From Eubacterium barkeri (lineage in GTDB: Bacteria > Bacillota > Clostridia > Eubacteriales > Eubacteriaceae): a DNA stretch of 64,000 nt. Under the pieces are notes generated by a model, which was not told the DNA's origin, ran no database searches, and saw only the letters and a program-made list of their open reading frames with translations. Position 1 is the stretch's first letter. Every line of letters begins with the position of its first letter. The DNA lies in the NCBI RefSeq assembly GCF_900107125.1, contig NZ_FNOU01000012.1, positions 1 to 64,000 on the forward strand, read 5' to 3'. A program made the translations under genes and the position numbers. Below are positions 17,510-25,681 of this stretch, in pieces.

Positions 17510-18358
17510 CTATACTTCATTGGGGTGCCACGCCATGGCGGTGCCCCCAACATCGGCAAAGACCGCTGCCACATTCCCCATTCGGGCCTGGCGTACCGCT
17601 TCTGCCTCTATCTGTTTAAGACTCTTTTTCCGAACCCCATCACTGAGAACGCCCACCTGGGTAACAACCTGAAGTTCTGCAATATCGCTTTCTCGCTTAA
17701 TATCTCCAGCCCTGGCGGTAATCACCCCATCACATGCCACATAGGAAGTATTAGCCAGATGTGTTGCACAGGCATCGGCAATCATACAACGCTTTGAAAA
17801 AACAGTGACGGCATTGGCAATCCCCCGGGTGAAGCTCCGTCCGCCTAATCCACTGGTACACACTCCACCGATGCCATCCTCCTCTGTGAGGGTAATGGTT
17901 TGGGTGATCTGCCCTGCGGCCAAATCCGGAAGGATTCCCATGCGGATACTGGCACCCCGGCGCAGCCGAAGGGCAATATCCCCGCCATTGTTAACAATCA
18001 CCGTGTCCACATCCTCCTTGAACAGCTGATCCGCCACACAGTCCGCCACCGTTCCCGCCACTGTCGCCATTGGGGTTAAGGTCGGTTCACCCACCCGGCG
18101 AACGGTTTCGACCATCTCCAGAGGCAGGCCACGCAGGCCCTTGCCATGAATCTCCGCCGGATAGCGGCATAATTGATCCCGGACTTCTGCGATTTCTTCC
18201 AAAATCCCGGGAATGGCCTGGGCGTGGGCAGCACACAGAGAAGGCTGTGCTACCCCATTTTTCATGGCCGACAGAACCATGGATACTGGCCCGTAATCCA
18301 CGTAGACCCTGCCATCGGTCAGCACCCGGAAGAAGTCCTTATTTGTACTCGGACACAT
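17510..18358 (-). CDS. UPF0280 / ApbE-like protein, candidate flavin transferase for Hnr
   Basis: The product (282 residues from ATG 18358, 290 from GTG 18382) resembles the UPF0280 family, whose fold is that of ApbE FAD:protein FMN transferases. Visible motifs are MATVAGTVADCVAD, VDTVIVNNGGDIALRL, GVCTSGLGGRSFTRGIANAVTV and DACATHLAN, which parallel the ApbE Asn/Gly/Asp loop and SGL...R segment. Either start overlaps the 3' end of hnr (20 or 44 bp), implying coupled translation. Neither start has a strong ribosome-binding site. Because 6-hydroxynicotinate reductase has covalently bound flavin, flavin attachment to Hnr is a reasonable inference, not shown. Confidence 0.72.
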   Translation of the reverse strand: MCPSTNKDFFRVLTDGRVYVDYGPVSMVLSAMKNGVAQPSLCAAHAQAIPGILEEIAEVRDQLCRYPAEIHGKGLRGLPLEMVETVRRVGEPTLTPMATVAGTVADCVADQLFKEDVDTVIVNNGGDIALRLRRGASIRMGILPDLAAGQITQTITLTEEDGIGGVCTSGLGGRSFTRGIANAVTVFSKRCMIADACATHLANTSYVACDGVITARAGDIKRESDIAELQVVTQVGVLSDGVRKKSLKQIEAEAVRQARMGNVAAVFADVGGTAMAWHPNEV

Positions 18359-19838
18359 CTTTGATCTGATCCATATGGCCACCCATGGCTTCGTAATCCG
18401 CTACCGTCATGGTGTATTCCACCGGCGCCACCGTTGCCGGTGTGGGCACCCAGGTAAAGGCCTTATTCACCACCTTTTGAGTATCCACCATGAAGTTAAT
18501 TCCGCCGCCAGGATAAACGAAGGCGGGAGCTCCCCCAATGGTTAATACCGCTTTTTGTTCATGGACGGCTTCAGTAATCTTCACCGGATGGGTACACACC
18601 CCACCCCGGGCGCTGCCGCCGGTTCCCCCGGTGTATAAAATCGAGGTCATGGAACGTTGGCAATTATCCTGAATGGCTAAGGCCACACCAAGGGCGGCTT
18701 CCGTCATGGGAATTTCGTCAAAACTGCCATCGGCCTTCAGCTCAAACAAAGCGTAAATCTCACCGGTGGTGTTCACCACCATCACCTGCATACCTGCTTT
18801 AGCAATGCTCATATCTGCGCCCTTGATGGCGTCCCGGGGCGTTTCCAGGGAGGTTCCGCCAATGCCGCTGCCATGACCGCCAAAGTAACGGCCTCTGGAG
18901 CTTTTGGTGGCATTGGGGATAATCCCGCTCCAGGTCATTCCCACGGCTTCACCCGCCAAATGCTCAGAGCACAAGCCGATGACATGGTGGTCGATCACGA
19001 TACATTCATCCACCGCATCCTTCATTCGCTTGGCAAAGAGTCCCACGGTGGCACTACCGCAGCCAATGCGCATGATGCTTTCTTCAACACCATCGATGAC
19101 CGGTGCCACACCGGCTTTAAGCTTCAGCACGATCTTTTTGTTGACCTTTAGCTCGACCTCTTCCCCGTTGGCCAGCTCTACAATGGTCCGGGCCGTGGCA
19201 AAGCCATTATCTCCAGTGAGTCTATTGGCACCGCCAATGGCAATCATCTTCGAGCCATATTCTTCGGTGTTGACCATCCCCACAACCTTGCCGTCACGGT
19301 ATACCGGGTCCCCTTCTTCCCCAATATAAGTGTTGGTATCCAGCTTAATCACCAGTCCACTGTAGCTCAGAGGAGCTTCAGTAACCACCGTCACCACATC
19401 CACGCCATCCCGGCATTCACTGACAATATGGGGGGCTGGCTTGGAACAGGGGTAGTTGGTTCCGGCTCCCACGGCTGTAATGATGGGCTTTTTGATATTG
19501 TCCGCTGCTTCCTTTTGTTCTAAGGCTTCAACCACCAGCTCCCGATCCCTTACCAGCTTTCCGCCAACATTGCGATAACGCGTACAGGCCCCGGTTTCCC
19601 CCAGGGGGACCTTACATTGAATGGGACAGGAGCTGCAGGTAATCACAGATTCTAAGGGTGCGTCATTTTCGATGGCACCAAATTTACATACCCGTTTGCA
19701 AATACCACATTCCACACATTTTTCCGTAATTTCTACAATTGCCCCTTTGTCCTTTTTTTCATAATACACCGCATGAACCGGACATTCTTTGACACACATC
19801 CGACACTTCTTACACTTTTCTTCATCAATTTTAAACAT
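18339..19838 (-). CDS. hnr: 6-Hydroxynicotinate reductase
   Basis: The 499-residue iron-sulfur flavoprotein reduces 6-hydroxynicotinate to 1,4,5,6-tetrahydro-6-oxonicotinate, with reduced ferredoxin as donor. Two [4Fe-4S] ferredoxin motifs open the protein (CKKCRMCVKECP and CVECGICKRVCK). A further cysteine group follows near residues 68-85 (TCSSCPIQCKV, GACTRY), suited to the [2Fe-2S] centre described for the enzyme. The enzyme is known to hold covalent flavin, but I see no canonical ApbE acceptor (S/T-G-A-T/S). The start MFKIDEEKCKKC follows GGAGATCTAGAGG. It is the first gene of the operon, divergent from lysR. Confidence 0.94.
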   Translation of the reverse strand: MFKIDEEKCKKCRMCVKECPVHAVYYEKKDKGAIVEITEKCVECGICKRVCKFGAIENDAPLESVITCSSCPIQCKVPLGETGACTRYRNVGGKLVRDRELVVEALEQKEAADNIKKPIITAVGAGTNYPCSKPAPHIVSECRDGVDVVTVVTEAPLSYSGLVIKLDTNTYIGEEGDPVYRDGKVVGMVNTEEYGSKMIAIGGANRLTGDNGFATARTIVELANGEEVELKVNKKIVLKLKAGVAPVIDGVEESIMRIGCGSATVGLFAKRMKDAVDECIVIDHHVIGLCSEHLAGEAVGMTWSGIIPNATKSSRGRYFGGHGSGIGGTSLETPRDAIKGADMSIAKAGMQVMVVNTTGEIYALFELKADGSFDEIPMTEAALGVALAIQDNCQRSMTSILYTGGTGGSARGGVCTHPVKITEAVHEQKAVLTIGGAPAFVYPGGGINFMVDTQKVVNKAFTWVPTPATVAPVEYTMTVADYEAMGGHMDQIKDVSEYK

Positions 19839-19909
19839 CCTCTAGATCTCCTTCATCGAATAATCGGTGCCTCTCCGCCACTGATTCTCCTTTCCAAATA
19901 CTTAATCCT

Positions 19910-19939
19910 ATTATATTGAACTCTTCACTTTATTCCCAA
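19910..19939 (-). promoter_or_regulatory. Putative promoter of the nicotinate operon
   Basis: On the minus strand a TTGGGA box (19939-19934) and TATAAT (19915-19910) are separated by 18 bp, about 70 bp before hnr. The weak -35 box suits an activator-dependent promoter, with the LysR-type palindrome about 30 bp upstream. Confidence 0.5.
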
Positions 19940-19968
19940 TATTAAATATTTAGAAAATTTCCATTGCA

Positions 19969-19987
19969 TCATATCTTTTCGATATGA
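19969..19987. promoter_or_regulatory. Candidate LysR operator
   Basis: TCATATC and GATATGA form a perfect 7-bp inverted repeat with a 5-bp spacer, in the hnr-lysR divergent region. It contains the T-N11-A pattern expected of LysR-type sites. A second inverted repeat (AGCA and TGCT around TTTTATAT) lies at about 20019-20034. Confidence 0.55.
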
Positions 19988-20097
19988 CTTGTTTTCATTT
20001 GTAGATACCGATAGGGATAGCATTTTATATTGCTCTATGCTAAAATGAAATTAAATCGATATGGTTGTTCATCTTAAAACTAGGAGGTTTGATCGTC

Positions 20098-21006
20098 ATG
20101 ACATTAAAACAGCTTGAATATTTTTTAGCGATTGCTGAAACGGAGAACATTACAAAGGCTGCCATCAATCTGAACATCAGCCAACCCCCCCTTAGCCAAT
20201 CCCTAAAAGCACTGGAAGAGGAATTTGACATTGAGCTGTTTAAGCGCGAAAAAAAACGAATGATCATTACCGAAAAGGGGTTACTCCTCCAGGAGCGCGC
20301 CAAAGAAATTCTCAGCCTTATCAATGAAACCATCGCAGACCTCCAGGCTGAGGAGGCGCAAAAACAGGAAATCATTCGCATTGGCACCATTACCTCGGCC
20401 TGTAACCAGCTGCTCCCCCAGCGAATTAAAGAATTTTTAGAAATTGAACCCAATGTTCATTTTGATATAGTGGAAGGAAGCACGGCTTCCATTTGTGCCC
20501 TCCTCTCCATTGGTTCTGTTGACCTGGGAATCGTCCGGGAGCCCTTTAACCTCCATGATTTTCATTCGATCCTCCTGGAAAACGATGGTCTGAGCAACCC
20601 CCATTTTGATTCCTTTGTCACCATGGCCAAGCCGTCCTTTTACAAGGATTTAGAGTCACCCAGTATCGATTTAGCCGAACTTAAAAATACGCCTTTAATC
20701 GTTCACCACCGCTACCGGGAGCTCATTACCAATAATTGTCGGCAGAAGGGCTTTATTCCAAAGTTCTTCTGTCTGAATAACGATTTGTCCTCTTCGCTCA
20801 GCTGGGCGGAGCAGGGCTTGGGTGTTGCCATTGTACCCTACACCTCTTCCCTACTTAAAAATGATTCAGACATGGTGGTCAAGACCATCACCAGCCCCAC
20901 TATTTCCTCCTGTGCCTATATCATCTGGAATGCAGACAGCCCTTTGTCCCTCACCCTGTTAAACTTTATCCAGTTTTTCAATAACCAAAGCCTGCCTCTG
21001 CAGTAG
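20098..21006 (+). CDS. LysR-family transcriptional regulator, probable nicotinate operon regulator
   Basis: The 302-residue protein has an N-terminal winged helix (MTLKQLEYFLAIAETENIT, residues 1-60) and an effector-binding domain of normal size. The start is ATG 20098, placed by AGGAGG at 20082-20087. An in-frame start at 20065 would lack a site. It is transcribed away from hnr across a 259-bp intergenic region with a LysR-like palindrome. Control by nicotinate or 6-hydroxynicotinate is inferred from position. Its 3' end meets cobW convergently. Confidence 0.88.
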   Translation: MTLKQLEYFLAIAETENITKAAINLNISQPPLSQSLKALEEEFDIELFKREKKRMIITEKGLLLQERAKEILSLINETIADLQAEEAQKQEIIRIGTITSACNQLLPQRIKEFLEIEPNVHFDIVEGSTASICALLSIGSVDLGIVREPFNLHDFHSILLENDGLSNPHFDSFVTMAKPSFYKDLESPSIDLAELKNTPLIVHHRYRELITNNCRQKGFIPKFFCLNNDLSSSLSWAEQGLGVAIVPYTSSLLKNDSDMVVKTITSPTISSCAYIIWNADSPLSLTLLNFIQFFNNQSLPLQ

Positions 21007-21020
21007 GGGGTGGGATCCGA

Positions 21021-21058
21021 GGGCATTAAGAATTCTTCTCAAAGAATTTTTAATGCCC
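21021..21058. terminator. Stem-loop between convergent lysR and cobW-like genes
   Basis: GGGCATTAAGAATTCTT (21021-21037) pairs with AAGAATTTTTAATGCCC (21042-21058), with short loop and bulges. It overlaps the last codons of the cobW-like gene and could serve both directions, although no T-run follows outside the stem. Confidence 0.5.
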
Positions 21059-22007
21059 CATGCAAAAATGCCTTGGAGGCCTTGGTCACCGTGGTGTACA
21101 AGCGAAGACCCACTGCGGAAATGGCCACCAGCTCTGTTTTTTCAACAGGCTTTTGGGCCTTTTGCATTTCCACACAGTCCCCTACTGCACTGACTTCAAA
21201 ATCCCCATCCAGGGTTTTAACAAAGCCCTTAAACCGATAGGTATCGGGGATAACTGCCTTTAAGAAATCATTGAAAGCCTTGTAATCCATGGAATGCACA
21301 GCCTCCAGGTTCAAGGTCACCGGGCGGCTCTCTGGGGTGTTGGTGGTTTCCTTGGCATCCCGGCAACTGGCTTTAACGCCCAAGACCGCTTTGTAATCAA
21401 ACTGACAATAGGTGGTCACAAAAACCTGGGCACCGGGATTGATTGCCATCACCCGGGCAACCACCCCGTCCCGGGTGTCCGCATCCATTCGATCCGCCTT
21501 ATTAACAAGGACAATATCGGAATACTCCACCTGCCGGGTCAAAGCCGGTAGTATCTTTGACATTTTCAAGTAGGTTTCCCCATCGATAACGCAAAGAGCA
21601 CTTTGATAATGAAAGGCATCTCCGGTTTTCCCACGAATCCCCTCCAGAATCGTCCCGATGTTGGAAGGGTCTGCCAGCCCCGATGCTTCGATGAACAGCA
21701 TGTCAATATCGCACTGGGACATGGCGATGAGACTATCTACAAATTTATCCTTCACACAGGCACAAAAGATGGAGCCGTTGGAAACCTCGGCCATGGCCAT
21801 ACCCTCGGTTTCCACTAACCGGTAGTCAACATTGATCTTCCCGAAATCATTGACGATAACTCCAATCCTTTGACGCTGAAAAGACGACATCAACTCTTTG
21901 AGCAACGTCGTCTTTCCGGCGCCTAAAAAACCTGTCAATAAACAGATATTCGTTTTTCGATGCGCAATGTCACACTGGCAGGTGACACCTTTATAAGAGG
22001 GCTTCAA
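21039..22007 (-). CDS. CobW/COG0523-family GTPase
   Basis: The 322-residue GTPase has Walker A GFLGAGKTT (residues 26-34), IEASGLADP, the NKAD base-recognition motif (LVNKADRMDA) and a cysteine motif NGSIFCACV in the place of the family CxCC metal motif. The family delivers metals or helps metal-enzyme assembly. The likely start is TTG 22005-22007 with AGGAAA upstream, overlapping the UroD-type methyltransferase by 17 bp. Association with corrinoid methyltransferases suggests zinc or cobalamin handling for them. This is inference. Confidence 0.82.
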   Translation of the reverse strand: MKPSYKGVTCQCDIAHRKTNICLLTGFLGAGKTTLLKELMSSFQRQRIGVIVNDFGKINVDYRLVETEGMAMAEVSNGSIFCACVKDKFVDSLIAMSQCDIDMLFIEASGLADPSNIGTILEGIRGKTGDAFHYQSALCVIDGETYLKMSKILPALTRQVEYSDIVLVNKADRMDADTRDGVVARVMAINPGAQVFVTTYCQFDYKAVLGVKASCRDAKETTNTPESRPVTLNLEAVHSMDYKAFNDFLKAVIPDTYRFKGFVKTLDGDFEVSAVGDCVEMQKAQKPVEKTELVAISAVGLRLYTTVTKASKAFLHGALKIL

Positions 22008-23349
22008 TTTCCTGGCTTAATTCTTCATTATCGGGAATAATGGAAACGTGCTTAATTTCGCCATTAATGACCATGGTGGGCAGGTTGGTGATGCCCATCT
22101 TCTGGCATCGAACCATATTTTCTTTAACCGTATATTTGTACTCAATAATATCGATTTGATCGCCGTATTTTTCCTTGGCACGGGTTGCCGCAGCCATCAT
22201 ATAGGTACAGGCTGCACACTGTACGGAGTCCAGGGTGAAAACTTCGATAAAGGGGCGTTCAAGATGATCATAATCCGGTATTTCAACTTCAATATCGCTT
22301 AAATCCATCCCTTCATAACCGACGATCATTTCCCGGGCCTGTTCGGTGCTTTTAACGGCTTGGGCACAGGCGATGGTGTTTTCCAGGGGCACATCGTAGG
22401 GCATATCACAACCAGGACTGACAATCATATTGCGTTTGTCCTCAATGGAATCCAGAAGATCAATGACGCATTTCCGGTTGTCATTGGGTTCGCCGTGGAG
22501 CATGACCACGGTCAAGGGGATATTCCCGCTAATGGCAATATTGTATTGATCGGATACCGATTTCCCATATTTGAAATCCACATTTTCATCGACGGCAATG
22601 CTGTCCGGGTTAGTCTTGCACATGACATCCAGCTGAGGTGTCGCATTCCCGCACACGAAGAAAGAGGAGAAGCGGTCCCGGCTGCGGATATAATCAAAGA
22701 CGGCGGTGAAGGATTCTGCCAACATGGCATCAAAGGATTCCGGTGCAATTTGGCTGACCAGGGGATCCACCACCGCGATGATATCCATCCCGGCTTCAAT
22801 GTACATTTCACTCATTTTAATGGCCACTTCCGCGCAGAAGCCAACCAGTTCCCGGACATAATCCTCATCCATGAGCATATCGGTAAAGATTTCACTGCCC
22901 CGAAGATGGGATGCCAGGGTGAAGGGGCCGCAAATCAAGCCATAGAGGGCGATATCCTCCCCAACAGAAGCCTTAAGCTTGGTCATAGCTTCCAGCATAA
23001 CAGGAATTCGTCCCGATTCCCGGGTAGGGATTTTGCACCGGCACGGAATGCCTTTTTTATCCCCTTCGTAGGGATGGGTTTCCACGGAAGGCGGGTTATC
23101 CCGGGCCCAGAGCAGCTCGCAGCCAAGAATTTCGGCTTCCAGCTGAAGGTCGAACATAATGGGCATACCGTCAGGGCCATAAACCTTGGCCACTTCCATT
23201 AAAGATTCATATAATTTCTGGCCATCCTTTAAAATCTCTTCGGCCGTGTATCCTCCAAGCTTTCCAGAATGGATGCCTGAAAAGGGAACCCATGGCACCC
23301 GTTCTGTTGGTTCGTGGCGCATTGTTTTAAAAATCAACTCTTTACTCAT
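21991..23349 (-). CDS. UroD-family methyltransferase with C-terminal thioredoxin-like domain
   Basis: The 452-residue protein starts at ATG 23349 (MSKELIFKTMRHEPTERVPW) behind GAGGAGGAA. Residues 1-355 resemble the MtaA/MtbA/UroD methyltransferase barrel, with GPFTLASHLRG and SPGCDMPYDVPLEN. Residues about 366-452 form a thioredoxin-like domain with CAAC at 378-381 and the LPT turn (NLPTMVING). The usual zinc ligands are H-x-C and a later Cys; here the first is F231-V-C233, so the His is absent, while Cys314 is kept. It probably moves methyl groups from the corrinoid proteins to an acceptor. The acceptor is unknown. Confidence 0.8.
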   Translation of the reverse strand: MSKELIFKTMRHEPTERVPWVPFSGIHSGKLGGYTAEEILKDGQKLYESLMEVAKVYGPDGMPIMFDLQLEAEILGCELLWARDNPPSVETHPYEGDKKGIPCRCKIPTRESGRIPVMLEAMTKLKASVGEDIALYGLICGPFTLASHLRGSEIFTDMLMDEDYVRELVGFCAEVAIKMSEMYIEAGMDIIAVVDPLVSQIAPESFDAMLAESFTAVFDYIRSRDRFSSFFVCGNATPQLDVMCKTNPDSIAVDENVDFKYGKSVSDQYNIAISGNIPLTVVMLHGEPNDNRKCVIDLLDSIEDKRNMIVSPGCDMPYDVPLENTIACAQAVKSTEQAREMIVGYEGMDLSDIEVEIPDYDHLERPFIEVFTLDSVQCAACTYMMAAATRAKEKYGDQIDIIEYKYTVKENMVRCQKMGITNLPTMVINGEIKHVSIIPDNEELSQEIEALL

Positions 23350-23390
23350 GTTTTTGTTCCTCCTCATGGATTGGATTTTAATTTTCATTC

Positions 23391-23465
23391 AGGCGGGGCC
23401 ACTCTATAAATGACTCCGCCTCAAGGACCTTTAGCAATGGAGGCTTCTTTCCAGAAGCCTCCATT
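23391..23465 (-). other. Two stem-loops in the symporter-methyltransferase spacer
   Basis: AGGCGG...CCGCCT (about 23391-23422) and the 12-bp stem AATGGAGGCTTC/GAAGCCTCCATT (23436-23465) lie between two co-directional genes. The T-rich stretch follows the second stem on the plus strand only, so on the coding strand these look like processing or partial termination structures. Confidence 0.45.
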
Positions 23466-23506
23466 TATTTTGATTTCTCCCAAAATTTCTATTCAGTATT
23501 CCTAAA

Positions 23507-25039
23507 TTACTCCTGAATTTCGTAGAAACGATCTGTGGCCCGATCCAGAGTTTCATAGAACTCCTTGGAATCGGCTTCGTCTTGTTTGGTACACAGGCTA
23601 ACCACTACCATGGTAACCGTGGCACCAATGAGACCAATGGCTCCATACCATACATCTCCGATATTCCACACAAAGTACGTCATCAGAACCAATACGGTTC
23701 CAACAATGGTCGATACAACGGCAGCCTGCTTTGTGGCTTTTTTCCAATAAAGGCCAAAGACCAGAATTGGGAACAGCGGCATGACGATGGCAATGGAGAA
23801 CATAATGAGTGTAAAGATCAGCTCTGGCGGATTCAGTGCGATCACCAGGGAGCCCAGGCCAAGCACCGCGATAATAACACGATTGACCAGCATTTCCTTG
23901 TTCTTAGGCACATCGATATGGAAGGTGTTCTTAATTAAATCAGAAGCCACAATACCGGAAGCAACACTTAAGAAGGCATTGGCCGTGGACAGACCGACCG
24001 CCGTCGCCCCGACGAAGAAGCCAATCATCATTAAGACCGCCAGGGTGGGATTAAAGGCATTCACAAAGTTATTAATCATATAGGGGATAATTAATTCGGA
24101 TTCTGAAGTTGCCATATCACTGACTAAGGCTAAGCCAATCAGGCCAATTAACATCGTTCCGGTCCACACCAAACCCTGAAGGGCCGGTGTCATGTAGGAA
24201 AGCTTTCTTTGAGCCTTTAAGTTGTCCCCATAATAGCCTGAACGAACAAATACATGGGGGAGCATAATGGTCCATCCAATGGCACAGGAGAAGGGGTAGC
24301 CAAATCGTGACGCATAGGACACCCACCCGCTGGGCCCTGGATAGGAGAAGAAGGACTGAGTATTCTCCCAGAGGCTTTCCACCGCCAGGGTCAGAGATCC
24401 GCCAAAACCAACGATGAGGCAGGCAATGACAATGAACCACAGTAAGGCGATAAAAACGAGCCCCTGAATGGTATCCGCCGTCGCCGCTGACTTCACCCCG
24501 CCAATACAAACAAAGATGGTCATGATCAAGCCCACGACGATAACCGCCGTCTGATAGGGGATAGCACCACCAGTAGCGTAATCCGCCGCCTGGGCAATGG
24601 CCACCAGTACCGAAGAAATATACGGGAAAGAAGCTGCCAGGAAGACAATACCAAGAATAGTGCGGAGGGCAGGACTCTTAAACCGTTCGAAATAGAAATC
24701 TGCAGGTGTGACAAAGGTATTTCCCTTTTCCTGATTAACCATCCACACCTTGTTCATTGTAAAGTGAGCAATAATTGGGAAGAGCGCGATATAGCTCATT
24801 TCTGAAATCCAGTATCCCAATCCCCCACGATAGTAGGCCCCTGGTCCAGCGAAGAAAACCCAGGTACTCATCAGTGAGGCAATATAGGTCATGACCAAAA
24901 TAGGCCAGGCGACACTGGCTGTTAATAAATTCTCCCCAGCCGCTTGTTTCTTTTCTTTCTGAGTAACATAGAATGCTACCCCCAGCAGGAAGCACATATA
25001 GATGCCAAATGCAACCCAGATTGTCATTGAACTTAGCAT
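23507..25039 (-). CDS. Sodium:solute symporter (SSS family)
   Basis: The 510-residue membrane protein has about 13 hydrophobic segments and SSS-family hallmarks. These are an N-terminal AYYRGGLGYWISEMSYIALFP segment with a PADFYFERF stretch, and GLSTANAFLSVASGIVASDL in the sodium-site helix. It overlaps the small upstream membrane gene by 7 bp (start in AAAATGCTAA). In this cluster it should import the methylated substrate, such as a betaine or other quaternary amine. The family cannot tell which. Confidence 0.88.
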   Translation of the reverse strand: MLSSMTIWVAFGIYMCFLLGVAFYVTQKEKKQAAGENLLTASVAWPILVMTYIASLMSTWVFFAGPGAYYRGGLGYWISEMSYIALFPIIAHFTMNKVWMVNQEKGNTFVTPADFYFERFKSPALRTILGIVFLAASFPYISSVLVAIAQAADYATGGAIPYQTAVIVVGLIMTIFVCIGGVKSAATADTIQGLVFIALLWFIVIACLIVGFGGSLTLAVESLWENTQSFFSYPGPSGWVSYASRFGYPFSCAIGWTIMLPHVFVRSGYYGDNLKAQRKLSYMTPALQGLVWTGTMLIGLIGLALVSDMATSESELIIPYMINNFVNAFNPTLAVLMMIGFFVGATAVGLSTANAFLSVASGIVASDLIKNTFHIDVPKNKEMLVNRVIIAVLGLGSLVIALNPPELIFTLIMFSIAIVMPLFPILVFGLYWKKATKQAAVVSTIVGTVLVLMTYFVWNIGDVWYGAIGLIGATVTMVVVSLCTKQDEADSKEFYETLDRATDRFYEIQE

Positions 25040-25263
25040 TTTTCATCCCCTTTATTCTTTTTCTCTTGATCCTTCAGGCGATATACCTTATAGACCTTGT
25101 GCATCCCGACATAAACGGCAATCCACAGGGGTATAACGGTCAGGGCCGCATGGACCAGTGTTGGGACAGCTTCACCGTAAGGTGGCACTCCCGGAAGATT
25201 GTACAGCACGAACAAAGCCGTAACGACAATCAACCAAATCTTTTCAGTTTTTGTGACTCTCAT
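25033..25263 (-). CDS. Small membrane protein, putative symporter accessory subunit
   Basis: The 76-residue protein starts at ATG 25263 (MRVTKTEKIWLIVV) behind AAAGGAAA. It has two hydrophobic segments (IWLIVVTALFVLYNL and LVHAALTVIPLWIAVYVGM) and a lysine-rich C terminus. Small two-helix proteins encoded directly before SSS transporters are common partners of them. The 7-bp overlap with the symporter gene supports that role. I cannot assign a family with confidence. Confidence 0.72.
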   Translation of the reverse strand: MRVTKTEKIWLIVVTALFVLYNLPGVPPYGEAVPTLVHAALTVIPLWIAVYVGMHKVYKVYRLKDQEKKNKGDEKC

Positions 25264-25293
25264 GGTTTTTCCTTTCGCAGCAAAACAGTTGCG

Positions 25294-25470
25294 GTGCATT
25301 CATCATATTAGCCCCTTTTCTCAGACATCGCTTCCACACGTCGTTAAAACAAAGGAATTGCTGAGTTTAGCCCAGGCAAACTCGAAGGAAGCCTGTAGCC
25401 AGAAAATTAGAGAGGGATTCTTCCGTTTTAAAACCTAGCCTTTGAAAGGGGGCTCATATGATGAATGCAC
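25294..25470. repeat. 177-bp element with 27-bp terminal inverted repeats
   Basis: The left end 25294-25320 and the reverse complement of 25444-25470 agree at 25 of 27 bases (GTGCATTCATCATAT, then AGCCCC and TTTC). Inside lies a hairpin GAGTTTaGCC/GGCAAACTC. No protein is encoded. It sits in the leader of the symporter pair, 31 bp before the start codon on the minus strand. It may be a MITE-like insertion or a cis-acting RNA. No clear target duplication is visible. Confidence 0.65.
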
Positions 25471-25491
25471 GTTTTTTCAGTAATAAGCGTT

Positions 25492-25520
25492 ACCAGACAG
25501 AAATCTCCCTTCTGTCTGGT
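25492..25520. other. Strong stem-loop in the MttB-symporter spacer
   Basis: ACCAGACAGAA (25492-25502) pairs perfectly with TTCTGTCTGGT (25510-25520). No T-run follows on either strand, so it is more likely a processing or stability element than a terminator. The rest of 25521-25681 shows nothing clear. Confidence 0.55.
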
Positions 25521-25681
25521 ATCCCGCCCAATCCATTGGATGAATCAGGCAGGATATATCACTCATCGCCATTGAAGAGTGCAGAATCCGCGCTACTTAA
25601 ATAGCCGAATCAATGGGAAATGTATACAAATCGCTTGAAACTGTTATGGCCGTTTCGCGCCAGATTCACTTAAATTCAGTA

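Noticed and set aside
18339-19838. Canonical ApbE flavinylation motif in Hnr
   Set aside because: No S/T-G-A-T/S sequence is present; GCGSATVG is only a loose resemblance.
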